A DNA stretch of 64,000 bases from Drosophila miranda (GCF_003369915.1 NC_046673.1:5936001-6000000), one strand, 5' to 3'; shown: positions 36,483-48,512, counted from the first letter of the stretch. A program made the numbers and translations. The notes: a model not told the origin generated them from the sequence alone.

Positions 36483-39400
36483 ATGTCCTACCCCCCGCGT
36501 CCTCCAATGCCGCCCTACATGAATGCGTCAATTCCGCCACCACACGTAAGATAAACCTGTAGTTCCATCGACTATGTCGGCCAACAGCACTAAAATGGGC
36601 GATTCCATCTATGTTTGCAGATGATGCAGTCCATGGGCAATCCGCCGCGCAGCTTTCGCAACTCTGCCACAATCAGCTCTCAGCCGACAGTGTATCAACG
36701 CCCGCCGGAGCCACAACCTCAGTTCCGTGGACCAATCATAACCGTGTTCGTGGGCAACATAAGCGAACGGGTCCCTGAGGCTCTGCTCAAACGGATCCTC
36801 GCCACCTGCGGCATGGTCATCAACTGGAAGCGCGTCTCCACATTCGGATTTTGCGAGTTCGAGTAGGTTATCGCAGTGATTCGACGAAGGTAGCAGTGAA
36901 CGTTTTCGCCCTAATGGGAACACTTTAAGGTTCACTTCTATCTCATTTGTCTGTCATTGGTGATTGGTACGTGATACCTGATACTCTTCTAACACGCAAC
37001 TTTGCATTATTTCAGTGGCCCTATTGCGGCGATGCGGGCCGTTCGCTTGCTCAGCGAGATGGAAATCGATGGGAAGAAGCTGGTGGCCAAGGTGGATGCG
37101 AAGAATAAAGTACTCATCGAAGACTACAAGGAGAAAGAATGCAAGAACGGTGAGGGAGCGAATGCTGTGGACGAAAAGACTGAAGACGAACGTGCCGTCA
37201 ACCAGATGCAAGATCTGCTCGAAGAGCACAAGCACGAGTTCGAAGGCTTCGATGGGAGTACTCGCGGTGATCTCTATGGGAATAGTAACCGCAACAAGAA
37301 GACGCGTCGGGAGGATGACATCAAGATCAAGGTCCTAAACGAAAATGCACTGGAGGAAGAGAAACGCAATCTGATTAGCAGCGAGATCGGCAAGTTTCGC
37401 AAACGCGCGGAAGCCGATGAGCATCGCAAAGAGCTGGAGAAAGAGAAGGAAAAGGAGAAGCTGGCCGCCAGTAAGGAGAAGGAGCGCGACAGGGAGCGGA
37501 AGAAGCAGCAGCGGGACAGCGAGCGCAAATCTTCCACTAGAAAGGCCAGTGCCTCCGAAGTTGACGACGCTGTCGTGATCGTTGAAAAGGATGTTACAGC
37601 ACCTGCTTCGACTGGAACCGGTTCGGCCCCCACTGCCCCTGCCCCTGCCACTGGCTCCGCCGCCGTCTCGACGCGCAGTAGCAGCAGCCGCAAGGAGCCC
37701 GTGACCATCGATATGACACAGAAGGAGCGACGGCCCGAAACGAAGGAGGGCCGACGTCGCCGCTCCAAATCCCGTTCCAAGGATCACGAGCGCGAACGTG
37801 AGAGGGAGCGTGATAGGGAGAGGGAGGCGCGTGAGCTCCGTGAGAAGGAGCGTGAGCGCGAGCGTGAACGTGAGCGGGAGCGCGAGAGGGAGCGTGTCGA
37901 GCTCCGGGAGCGAGAGAGGGAACGAGAGCGCAATGAGATGCGAGAGCGTGAAAGAGAACGAGAGCGGGACAGAGAGCGCGAACGCGAGGAGAAGATCCTC
38001 AAGCCAGTGCGCGACCTGCGGCGCGAGAAGGAAATGGAGGAGGAGACGCGCGATCGCAAAAAGGCAGAGAAGAAAGCCCGCGAAAAGGAAACCGCCTACC
38101 AGCAGCGCCTTTCCAACTGGGAGATGCGCGAGAAGCGCAAATGCAAGGAGAACGAGAAGGTAGGGGAGTTCATCCTTACACACGTCTTGCACTATTTCAT
38201 TTGGTTTCATTCGTTTCTTTCGACAGTACCGCCTGAAGGAGGTGATGCGTCATGACGAGCGGGAAAGCGATGCCAAGCGCCTGAAAGAGTTCGTCGAAGA
38301 TTACGACGATGAACGCGACGACTCGCTGTACTATAAAGGTCGGGAGCTCCAGCAGCGTCTGGCAGAGCGTGTACGCGAAGCGGATGCAGATTCGAAGGAC
38401 CGAGAAAAGGAGGTGGACGAACTAGCCGAACTGAAGACAAAAATCTTCAGCGGTGAGTTCGAGAATCCTTCGCTGGAATACGAGAAGGCCCGCCGCGAAA
38501 TCGAGAAGCTGTACGAACCGCGCATTCTTGTAACCGTCAACCAAGAGCCAGTAGCCGGCCAGCGCGATCGCCTGGCTAAGCAATCGGCTGCAGGGGCCGC
38601 GACAGCTGACAACCAGGACCCATCCCTGATACCGGCGGAGAAGCGGCGCAAGGAAATGGTGGCCTACGATCCAGACTTGGCTGAACACAACGATGATTCC
38701 ATATCAAACGATGATCATGGTTCCATAGCCGACACTGCCTCAAATGCCAGTGCCTATGCGAAGAACAACAACAAAAAGTCGCCGTCGCGTCAAAACAGTT
38801 TAAGCCGGCAGAATAGCGACTCCAGGGACTCGGTGGCCGACATCCACACGCCTTCTCAGAGTGCCATGAATGACCTGGCGCCTGGGAACGATTCGGTCAT
38901 GGTCCATTCGGCCACTCCCCCCATCACCATGCCGCTCATCTCGCTCACTTTGGGAAACAACCTCAAGAAGAAGAAGATCGAGGCCACAGGAGTCTTCGTC
39001 AACGACGACGATAACGACGAGAACATCAACCCCAAGAAGCGCAAGCTGGTTCCTCTAGGTAAGACAGTGGGACTATCGCACAATCACATGAACCATTGCC
39101 TAACATTTAATTCCATCCCACACCAAGATTACGACGACATGAGCAATGAGCACGATCACCAGGCTGGCAGCGGTGGGAACAGCAGCAGTATGACTGCTGC
39201 GGAACGCCAGAGCTCTGCCGTGTCTGCGGCCACAGCTGCTGCCGCTGCTGTTAGCCAGAAGATAGCCCAAGCTGGCGGGGGCTCTGGGTCCGGGTCAGCG
39301 TCGTCCGGGAGTGGGAGCGGCGGAAAAAACAACAACAGCGCAAACTCCAGCAGCCAATCGGGCGGCAAACATCACAGTAGCAAACACGGTAAGAATGATG

Positions 39401-39923
39401 CAGCTGCATCTGCGACCAACAGCGCAGATGCTGCCGCGACAAACACCAAAAAGGATGAGAATGGTGCAAAGGTGTATGATGAAAAACGGCGCCATATAAA
39501 AAGCATTATTGACAGGATACCCACGCAAAAGGAGGAACTATTTAATTATAAACTTGACCGCAACGAGATCGATAGCGGTCTAATGGAACGAAAAATACGT
39601 CCATGGATAAATAAGAAAATCATTGAGTATATTGGTGAGCCGGAGCCGACTTTAGTGGACTTTATATGTTCCAAAGTTTTGGCCGGCAGCCAGCCCCAGA
39701 GCATCCTGGACGATGTGCAAATGGTAAGCTGTCCCTTGAGCCGCTTAACTTTAACTGAAAACTAATCCAAACTTAATTTCTCTGCTGCTCTTTCACTCAC
39801 TTTGACTCGGTGTTGGTGCTCCTGCAGGTACTGGATGAGGAAGCTGAGGTATTTGTAGTGAAAATGTGGCGACTGCTCATTTACGAACTGGATGCCAAAA
39901 AGAGCGGCATTTCGGGCAAGTAG
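36483..39923 (+). CDS. RBM25-type splicing factor (RRM, Arg/Glu-rich region, PWI domain)
   Basis: Exons 36483-36545, 36621-36862, 37016-38159, 38227-39058, 39128-39723 and 39828-39923 join to about 990 residues. The N-terminus is Pro-rich (MSYPPRPP). An RRM follows at about 60-140 (TVFVGNISERV, then GFCEFDGPIAAMRAVRLL), split by two introns. Residues about 360-435 are an RE/ER dipeptide array. A long charged middle follows and a C-terminal PWI domain closes the protein (PWINKKIIEYIGE, VDFICSKV, FVVKMWRLLIYE). This is the full RBM25 architecture: a U1 snRNP-associated regulator of splice-site choice and apoptosis-gene splicing in mammals. The fly gene is, I believe, CG4119. The 69-base segment 39059-39127 has GT...AG ends and no stop. 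Its removal restores the conserved junction VPL-DY, so I treat it as an intron. AATAAA occurs about 290 bases past the stop. Confidence 0.93.
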
Positions 39924-41343
39924 AGGCGGCAACCGGATCGCGACCAGATCTGTGCTGTACGAGAGACGAACGATATACGTTGATAGATCTTAAGTTATAC
40001 TTACGGAACCTATACGACTACAAAATGTATATAAAGGGCATGCTCCGGGAATTGTTGCGGCCAAATGTCGAGCTTTGTTTTATAAGCGTCCTCCTTCTTT
40101 CTTAAGCAATAGCGCATCCTCAACGACTTCTCAATCCACCTTGTTAGCGATAGCGGTAATTGCCACATCGAATCGCCGATAAATGTAAATACACTCTTAC
40201 TCGAAGAGTAAAATAAAACAAACAGACACCAAGAACACCAAGCAAAACCAGCTCCAAACGAAAACCACAATGTCGCAAACCCATGAACATTTCAGTCAGC
40301 GTGACTGTTAAGGCTTTTTCCGTGTAAATGGAAAAGGGGATATCGTACTAGTATACATATAATACAATGCACCTTCATTATAATTTTAGAAACTACCATA
40401 AACTGTCGTGCCGATTGGACTTGTGTTGCTATTCTACATCCTTCCTAATTTTCACTAGTGACATCAAAGTCAATTTACTCTGTACGCTATTTTTTCGGAA
40501 AGTATGTAGTTCATGAAAGAACATTTTGACTTGAAAGAAAACGGAAATGTCATTTAAATAAAAACAAAAAATGAAAGGATAATCAGCTTAATATATTTTT
40601 GGGTTTTGATAATGACGGGGAAGAAAAGATGATCTAACATCTAACAGAATGTTTCCTTTGGATCAGATCGAAGACAAGGTGAATCCCCTGCCACGCGCTC
40701 GCTCTCCCTCTCTCTCGTCTAGTGGCGACCCTATAACGACTGCATGGTATCTCGTTGGTAAGAGAGAGAGAGAGAGAGAGAGAGGGAAAGCAAATTGCAG
40801 TACGATTTGCGGTAGACACAGGAATATTTGTCGGTAGGTGGAAGGAGGATAAACGGAGTGCAGGAATATATAGTGTACAAGTTACATAAATCCTAATATT
40901 GGATATAAATATACGCGACTCACGTTACGGCTGGTTATTACCTTTAGAATGAGATATAGATAGGCCCTACTGTGCGTTGAGTGCATGCATTCCCTGCCTT
41001 CTATGTATGTGTATGTATGTGTATGAACCGATTACTAAGCTATTAATAAGAGTCACTCGCTGATTGCTCATTGGTAAACAAATGTTTTGATTTAGGTAGA
41101 TAAAGAAACTTCGAACCTTCCTACATTTTCCAATAAGTATTGACAGTTGGAGTTATTCTACGAATCTATTAGTGGTTGCGATCCTTAGAGACAAACTAGC
41201 TTGAATGCACGAGCATGGGCTTTATAGGCGAAACAAATTGAAGGGTTAGTTTGACTTTATGCTAATGATATTGAAACAAATAAGAAAATACAAGCTAAAA
41301 ATTTGACAAAGCACACATAACATCTGGCTGAAACACACGGACG
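39924..41343. other. 3' flank between convergent RBM25 homologue and Rab18
   Basis: Both genes end here. It contains the RBM25 3' UTR with AATAAA near 40212, a pure AG run at 40761-40785 and CT-rich DNA at 40697-40720. No gene is supported. Confidence 0.55.
40761..40785. repeat. AG dinucleotide run
   Basis: Twelve or more uninterrupted AG units, in the convergent spacer of two genes. It resembles GAGA-factor or MSL-complex type sequence by composition only. Confidence 0.9.
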
Positions 41344-42142
41344 TCAACAATTACACGTCGATGCAGGTTTCTCCTCATCGTCATTGCCTCCAATATCCAT
41401 GCCATTGGAGCCATTTCCGTTGCCAAAATACTCCGAGGATACAATCTGCAAGGGAAAAATGGATTATTTCTGAACATACATATCCCGAACTTCACCATGT
41501 AATCAGTTACCTTCTCAACAACGTCCTTGAACACATCACTAACGAACTGGTCGCATTTGGCCGAGGTCTCTATGAAGAGTGCACGATGCTTTCGGGCAAA
41601 CTTGCGCCCCTCCTCGCGATCGACAACACGCTCCTGGTCGATTTTATTTCCCACGACGATTATGGCTATGTTGGGATTATCGCTGTAGCTGTCCAGCTCG
41701 GCCAGCCAGGCCTCAAGTTTGACCAGGGAATCGCGGTTCGTGATATCGTAGACCAGGATGGCGCCAAGAGCCTTCCGATAGAAGCTTGGTGTCAGACTGC
41801 GAAACCTTTCGGCTCCTGCAGTGTCCCAGAGTGCTACTTTATAGTCAATGCCGTCGACATTCATCACCTTGCTCTTGAAGTCCATGCCAATTGTGACGTC
41901 ATGATTCTCGTCGAATTTGTTCTCGACAAAGCGCCGTATTAAGCTATAGAAAAATATGATGCAAACAGTGAAACTTCTAGCTTATATCTGTTGCGTATAT
42001 GTATATATACAATGGAAGGGCGTTCGTATATGGAATATACGCAGCAGGTCTAAGGCACTGAAATATATACGTATATAACATACCTGGATTTTCCTACACC
42101 ACTTTCTCCGATGACTAACAGCTTGATAGCCCTATCAACCAT
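41344..42142 (-). CDS. Rab18: Rab18 small GTPase
   Basis: Three exons (42142-42084, 41943-41511, 41445-41344) give 197 residues. Rab18 acts at ER, Golgi and lipid-droplet membranes. Seen in order: P-loop GESGVGKSS (12-20), switch I with TIGMDF, WDTAGAERF (59-67), NKID and ETSAK, and a C-terminus ending TCNC, a CxC geranylgeranylation site. The usual catalytic Gln of switch II is Ala64 here (codon GCC); I recall the same in the D. melanogaster protein, so it is likely a lineage feature and not an error. It is divergent from RpL35, with 457 bases between start codons, and convergent with the RBM25 homologue. Confidence 0.95.
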
Positions 42143-42563
42143 TGTTATCAATTAATGTATATGTTGTGCCTTTTTAACCAACTCATTGGCTCTTATTTAT
42201 TTGTAGAACTATTGCGGATCTAAATATACAGCGAATCTTTGGCGACCAAGGTTGCGAGTTGTTTACATGGCTCGACGCTGCAATGAGTTCGATAAGTCTA
42301 AATTGCAGCTCAGAATGAACCGATTCTTTGCATCGATATTCTTTTTGTCGAAGAACATTCAATATATTATCTGAACGAAATACTCAGATTTCTGTTAAAT
42401 AATCGTAAAAAATTTAGAGCAAATATGCCACCTAGTTATGAGAATTTCCATGCATCCAGAGCAAAATGAACCAAAGCGACTTTAGTTCGATGACAGTGAA
42501 TTTGAACCAGCGCGCTGGTTCATTGCGTGGTTCCGAAATCGGTTTGACGTCAACCAGTTATCG

Positions 42564-42580
42564 TTCCTTCTTTCTTTTTT
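42564..42580 (+). promoter_or_regulatory. Pyrimidine-rich TCT/TOP initiator of RpL35
   Basis: A run of C/T (TTCCTTCTTTCTTTTTT) about 20 bases before the ATG. This is the polypyrimidine initiator typical of Drosophila ribosomal-protein genes, giving a 5' TOP mRNA. The exact start base is not determinable by eye. Confidence 0.65.
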
Positions 42581-42599
42581 GACGTGACCAGCGAGAAAA

Positions 42600-43211
42600 A
42601 TGGTTGGTGCCGATTTTGCGTGAAAAATAATCTATGAAAATAACAGACATCCGTGCATAATACATAACAAAAATGTGTGAAAATCAAAGACACCAATACC
42701 TAATTTGTGATGAGAATAATATTTGTTTTAGTGCTTTCTGAATAACTAATAATTCGATGATTTTTTGCCTCACTCAGGTAAAGGTCAAGTGCTCCGAGCT
42801 GAGAACCAAGGACAAGAAGGAGCTCACCAAGCAATTGGATGAGCTCAAGAATGAGCTCCTCAATCTGCGTGTGGCTAAGGTCACCGGAGGAGCGCCTTCC
42901 AAGCTCTCCAAGATGTAAGTAGTGTTTTGACCAGCTCCCTTGCCCCAAGACTGACCGACTTGTTTGTTTGCAATTGCAGCCGTGTGGTGCGCAAGGCGAT
43001 CGCTCGCGTCTACATTGTCATGCACCAGAAGCAGAAGGAGAACCTGCGCAAGGTCTTCAAGAACAATAAGTACAAGCCCCTGGATCTGCGCCGCAAGAAG
43101 ACTCGCGCCATCCGCAAGGCTCTGTCGCCTCGCGATGCCAACCGCAAGACGCTGAAGGAAATTCGCAAGCGTTCCATCTTCCCTCAGCGCAAATATGCCG
43201 TCAAGGCATAA
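42600..43211 (+). CDS. RpL35: Ribosomal protein L35 (uL29)
   Basis: The coding region is an ATG-only first exon (42600-42602) followed by a 175-base intron, then 42778-42914 and 42980-43211, giving 123 residues, the same length as human RPL35. The protein starts [10 protein letters not shown] and ends KYAVKA. It has the uL29 helical hairpin ([19 protein letters not shown]) and a basic C-terminal half. It sits at the exit tunnel of the large subunit. The ATG-only exon is supported by the polypyrimidine initiator just upstream, by frame and by a good acceptor at 42777; this structure is common in fly ribosomal genes. AATAAA is at 43285-43290, about 75 bases past the stop. Confidence 0.95.
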
Positions 43212-43709
43212 ATACTGCAGCAATTAGTTCTGTTGCATTTCTTGAGGACGTTAAGAGTTATCCAGCAAATAGAAGAAAACGAAAAATAAACAATTTTTTT
43301 AATGTGATTACAACTTTTTTGTTTGCCATGTCTGGGAGCGTCCCAAATTGAAGTGTGAAAAACGCGTGTGCCTCAACTTATGAATGATTTTGTGGTTGGA
43401 TTCCTGATAGCTTGGAAAAACTCTCATCCAGCTGTCGTAAATAATCTTTACGTAAAGTAGAATTTAGACTTTGGTTCGAGCCGTAACCAATCCTCTATAG
43501 GGGTTCCAGTTTCCCCAGACAAATTCAGTTTAATCAAACGTAGACCTGGCATTCTAAATTGATCTAAAGTTATATTTATTTCGTTTGCTTCCGACTTCAT
43601 ACGCGTTTCAATACACGTATATGTACATACATAAATTAGGAAGTAATTAGTAGGTAATTGGTATGATGAACAGCTCTAATGCAAGGGAAAAGGCTCGACA
43701 TCGACTCAA
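43212..43709. other. Spacer between convergent RpL35 and Tre1
   Basis: It contains the RpL35 3' UTR with AATAAA at 43285 and the Tre1 3' UTR, where TTTATT near 43574 is a minus-strand polyadenylation signal. Nothing else is supported. Confidence 0.55.
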
Positions 43710-45176
43710 TCATACTGAATATGTTTGGCACATTTGGTTAGTACTGTTCTTTTGAACGGCGTGAAAGAGCGGAGTGCTGCGGATGACGCCCGAGAGTTCC
43801 TTTGAGTTTTTGCTTTGGTGATAGTTCCTGCTTGGCATCGGCGACAGGGGCTCGCCCCAGAACTTGAGAAGCGCAAATATCTTGTAGTAGGCCACTCTGC
43901 AAGAGCAAGGATATACATATATTATCGGTTGGGGGGGCGGGGGGAAAGGGTGACAATGCCACTTGCCTGTAGTTGCGATTGCTAGCCGCGTAAATGATCG
44001 GATTGATGACGCTGGAGGCCCAGGCCATGACTGAGGCTATTATGTGCAGCCAGGGATAGGAGGTTTTCCGCTCATCGTCCACCACATTGGCCAGCATCAG
44101 TGGCAGAAAGCAGATGAGAAAGCACAGGAAGATTGTCACCATCATTACAGTGAGTCGGTTGTCCTCGCGCACTTTTCTCGTGCACGTTGTCGTCACGTAC
44201 GAGCCCCCAGACGCCCCCTTGCCCGCCGCTTTGGCGCCAATCTGGAAGTTGTCGTGGCTCCGGATTTTCCTCTTTTGGTGCAGCACAGTAATGTAAATGC
44301 AGGAGTAGGAGATTATGATGACCAGGCAGGGCAGCAGGAAACCAATAAGGAAGAGCGTCTTCTTGATCGACTTCCCCTCCTTCTTGAGTATTGTGCAGGA
44401 GAACGTCGCCTCATCCAGTCCCATTTCCCCCCAGATCCCCAGAATGGGTGGCAGCTGTAATATTCAATTTGATATTTCCCACACTTAATCGCTGTCCATT
44501 TTTTACTCACCAGAAGCAGAAAAGACACGGCCCAGACAAAAACCAACTGCAGCGTTATGAGCCTAGGCTTGTAGATCTGGGAGTATCGGCTATGGCAAGC
44601 GATGAGTATGTACCTGCAAGGGGATTACACCAGGGTGTGGATTAGTCAACGGCCTTCGCAGAGCGGCTTAGCCGCCAGCTCCTACCTATTGAGGGTGATT
44701 CCCACCATGCTGAGAAGTGAGACGGCCACGTTGCCGTAGAAGATGACAGGGAATATCTTGCACAAGGTGGTGCCGAAGGTCCAGCTCTGTGGTGGAAACG
44801 TGTTACTGATTGTTGAATGGGCACTGTGTGTACGGGGTCGGACTCACCTCCTGGAAGAATCGAACTGCTGTCAGGGGCATGCTGAAGGAGCAGAATAGCA
44901 GGTCTGATATGCTCAGGGATATGACAAAAGCTGTCGTCGCATGCTCCCGTATCGTCGGGCTCTTGAGCAGAGCCAGCAGAGTGATTAGGTTTCCTGATGC
45001 AGAAGTAGTTGGGCAGGTTAGCAGATGCCTGACGAAGGTACACACTTCATTCACTCACCTAGCACGCCGATGGTCGTGAAGACGCAGGCACTGATGGCGG
45101 CAAACATTGTTGCCGAATGCGGGTATATCGACTGGGATGCGGGGGCACCCAGGTCCACGTTCATGTCCATGTCCAT
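43710..45176 (-). CDS. Tre1: Tre1 (Trapped in endoderm 1), rhodopsin-family GPCR for germ-cell migration
   Basis: Six exons (45176-45059, 44993-44848, 44786-44686, 44613-44511, 44454-43967, 43896-43710) give 380 residues. Tre1 is an orphan seven-transmembrane receptor that starts germ-cell transmigration through the gut and orients neuroblasts. Seen: GNLITLLALL in TM1, ISDLLF in TM2, the NRY motif (about 121-123, in place of DRY), FLPLMLANV in TM6, NPIIY (about 307-311) in TM7 and a short tail ending QTYSV. RYILIACH follows the exon junction inside NRY; loss of this stretch is the D. melanogaster scattershot allele as I recall it. The last intron appears to have a GC donor (CTACAG/GCAAGT); the nearest GT choice breaks the frame. 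The start is the first ATG in frame. In D. melanogaster Gr5a is its neighbour, as the relic at 52 kb is here. Confidence 0.95.
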
Positions 45177-45990
45177 GCTGGAATATAGAGACGGAGGAAA
45201 GTGTTCTTTAAAGCTACAGATTAGATAAATGGGTACATCCAATTATGATTGAATTACCCTTAACAAATACCTAGCACTATGTACATATGTGCATGCACAT
45301 GTGTGCCAACAAGTGATCTTCTTTGAACAAGCAGAGGGGGATTGATTTTGCGGCACGCAGACCGGCGGAAGGAAGGTAAATATATGTATTCCTTATCAGG
45401 ATCAGTGGCAGCACTTTGTAGACTTTAAAGGCGCCAGCAGGTCTGGCTTAGAGCCCCCTTTGAGCACTGTTCCGAAGATATGACTTCGCCCTACACGCAC
45501 GTGAATTGATCGAACACCCGTATAAAGTCCGGTATGTAAGTGAAAGTGCCCAAAAGACATGTTTCTAGGTCTGAAACGATGTGCCAAAATCCTGCGGAAG
45601 CGATTGGCTCAGACAAACTTGATCTCATGGATAAGCGAGGAAGTCTGCGAACTCCGAATGCTTCTCTCGTGTTGGTTTTCAGTCGCGACATTTGATTTAT
45701 GCGCTCTGAATTTGTTATAAGATTTCAACTGGACTGGTAATATATGAGTGTAGTAATGATCAATCCGGTTTTCGAATGATTACAATCTGCATGGCTTGCG
45801 ATATGTCCCATCTGAACTTCCTCGTCAGAAAAGCAAAGCAGTCTAGCAGTCTAGGTCTTTCAAATTTCAAAAACCAAAGAGTATAAATCTATAATTATGT
45901 AGATTAGTATAGATGGGATTCCCTAATCAGAAGCACCCGACAAAGGACACCAGTGTCCACAGAAAGCATATGTTTGCAATAAATTCAAGA
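45177..45990. other. Upstream region of Tre1
   Basis: No exon or repeat is supported. It should contain the Tre1 promoter and 5' UTR. Confidence 0.5.
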
Positions 45991-45994
45991 TTAT

Positions 45995-47300
45995 TATACC
46001 CGATACTCAAAATGAGTATTGGGGTATATTAGATTTGTGGTAAAAGTGGATGTGTGTAACGTCCAGAAGGAATCGTTTCCGACCCCATAAAGTATATATA
46101 TTCTTGATCAGCATCAATAGCCGAGTCGATTGAGCCCTGTCTGTCTATCTGTCTGTCCGCATGTCCGTCTGTCCGTCCCCTTCAGCGCCTAGTGCTCAAA
46201 GACTATAAGAGCTAGAGCAACGAAGTTTTGGATCCAGACTTCTGTGATATGTCACTGCTACAAGAATATTTAAAAACATTGCCCCGCCCACTTCCGCCCC
46301 CACAAAGGGCGAAAATCTCTGGCATCCACAATTTCGACAATACGAGAAAACTAAAAAAGCAGAATCGTAGAAAATGATTATATCTTCTAGAGTGCAAAAT
46401 CTGAACCAGATCGTACAATTATTATAGCCAGAATCAAGAAAACAATTTCATTCCTTCTCGCTCTGTCTCTCTCTAACACACAGGTTTCATGGTCGGTTTT
46501 GCCAATTGCAAAATATGAGTTCAAGGATCTCAGAACCCATAAGAGCTAGAACAACCAAATTTGGTATCCACACTCCTGTGATATCGGACCTTGACCGTTT
46601 CGTGTCCAAATTTCGCCACACCCCCTTCCGCCCCCGCAAAGGACGAAAATCTGGGGCATCCACAAATCTCAGAGACTATTAAGGCTAGAGTAACCAAATT
46701 TGGTATCCGCACTCCTGTTAGATCTCACTATAAAACGTATATCTCAAAATTTCGCCCCACCCCCTTCCGCCCACACAAAGAACGAAAATCTGTTGCATCC
46801 ACAATATTGCAGATTCGAGAAAACTAAAAACGCAAAATCATAGATAACGACCATATCTATCAGATTGCTGAATCTGGATCAGATCAGATAATTTTTATAG
46901 CCAAAAGGAGCAAACCAATTTGCACTGGCTACGCAGCGCCCGACGTCATACTGACTTAGTATCGGGTATAACTGTAGAGTTGCGGTGTCCGCAGCAACTC
47001 ACCACGTTCCCCCTCGTTCTCTCTGTGTTTTTTCCATCTCTCATGACAAGTGCAAGCAAAGTTCATGGAAATCCCGGAGAGATCCCGCTTCCAGCATTAT
47101 GCAACAAATCCATTCATCCCTTCTACGAACAGCGACACAAAAGATAGATAGATAGAGAGAGAGAGAAAGAGCCTGCGTCACTCATCGGCTCCGACACCAA
47201 TTCTGGCGCTTACGCATAATATAAAATATATTTTATAGGTTACATATCAAAGAAATATACGTACACTGACTGAGTACCGGGCTTACATGTAGAGCCGGTG
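45995..47300 (+). mobile_element. Composite DINE-1/INE-1-like array with internal duplicated blocks
   Basis: It starts with TTATACCCGATACTCAAAATG and runs through the standard family blocks to ATTATTATAGCC near 46425. After that, the segment with AAGAGCTAGA, ACCAAATTTGG, CACTCCTGT and the CCGCCCC-AAAG-GAAAATCTG block is repeated twice more (near 46545-46665 and 46685-46810). The family's right end then appears with CTGACTGAGTACCGG near 47280. A GATA/GAGA tract lies at 47145-47170. It is about twice the length of the copy at 28.8 kb. Confidence 0.7.
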
Positions 47301-47539
47301 CCCTTGACTTTTGAAAGCTCTGAAAAATTCACTAAAGCGCTCATAAAATTCTCTTCTCGGCTGAGGCCCCTCCTGCTGGTTTTTATAATGAGTCCTATAC
47401 CCAGATTTGTATTTCTGTACTGGAAATCCCCACTGATTAGAGGTCTACGTATGTTTAAAGGAAGCTTATCGGGCATTTATTGCGAGTTTAAACTTCTTGG
47501 AGGAAACCATTTGCAGAGGACATAATATATTTAAATTGG

Positions 47540-47760
47540 ACAGAAGCTTCTAGGGGGAAAAACTTAAAACAGTGGGATCTAACAGGAGTGTGGATACGAA
47601 ACTTAGTTTCTCTAGCTCTTATAGCCTCTAAGATCTTAATGCTCATAGTCGGCTATTGATGCTGATCAAGAATATTTACATATACTTTATGGGGTCGGAA
47701 ACGCTTCCTTCTGGGCGTAACCCTATATGTATATACCCCTATGTACAACAGCTTTTAAAA
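47540..47760 (-). mobile_element. DINE-1/INE-1-like fragment, reverse orientation
   Basis: On the minus strand it shows the family's leader half (CATATATG, TTTCCGACCCCATAAAG, TATTCTTGATCAGCATC), then the CTATAAGAGCTAGAGAAAC block and ACTCCTGTTAGATC. It starts a few hundred bases from the composite array, in inverted orientation to it. Confidence 0.65.
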
Positions 47761-48484
47761 AGAGTGTCTGCCAAAATAAGAGTATCGTTTTGCAATAGGT
47801 GTCCGGTCAGATCGGAGGTGAGAGAGTATAAACTTCGGCTCGCCGAAGTAGCTTCGTTCTGCCTTGATAATATTTCAACCGTAGATTTTATCTTAGTGGT
47901 AAAGATGTACCGGGTCTGTAGGTATGTCCATATATTTTAGATCAGAGTCGATGGTATGATTTGAAGTACTAGCTACATACATATGTACATACATACATAC
48001 AAACAACGATCGTTCCGATGTTGAAAGCTTCTTTCGAAACGTTGAATCGTCGAAAACTGAACCAAAAGCTGAGTGAGTGCACATGTTTTCTGACTCTTAA
48101 CAATGTGCAAGAATCATGTGTTCTTCTGCACTCCAATGCCTACTGTCGGGGTTTGTAATGGTTATCTTTGCGGACCGGCAAGGAGTTATCAGCGGCAATT
48201 TTAATGTATTTTTTACGACCAATTCAATTTTAATTTTCTTTTCTTTTCTTTTCGAGTTGATAAGTGGCGCAGAAGCGGCGCCCGCACTGGAGGCAGTCTT
48301 GAAAGTTGCAGCCCCCCTCCACCGCACACACACACACAGACACCCACACAGACACAGACACAGCCACAGAGTTTTCAACGCACCTAATATGGTATGAAGT
48401 GGGTTCTGTTCCCAGTTTTGCGCTCTTTGGAAAGTCAACAGAAGAACTTGCACGAACTTGACAACGCGTCAAAAAATACACAGA

Positions 48485-48512
<28 letters not shown>
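48485..48512. repeat. GT microsatellite
   Basis: Fourteen or so GT units, uninterrupted. Confidence 0.9.

Noticed and set aside
37335-38210. Long minus-strand frame (291 residues) over the RBM25 homologue
   Set aside because: Produced by the GAG/CGC-rich RE-repeat codons on the plus strand; its Leu/Ala-rich content has no independent support.
41361-41942. Plus-strand frame of 193 residues over Rab18
   Set aside because: Antisense shadow of the Rab18 second and third exons.
42774-43223. Minus-strand frame of 149 residues across RpL35
   Set aside because: It covers the RpL35 exons and intron in antisense; no homology.
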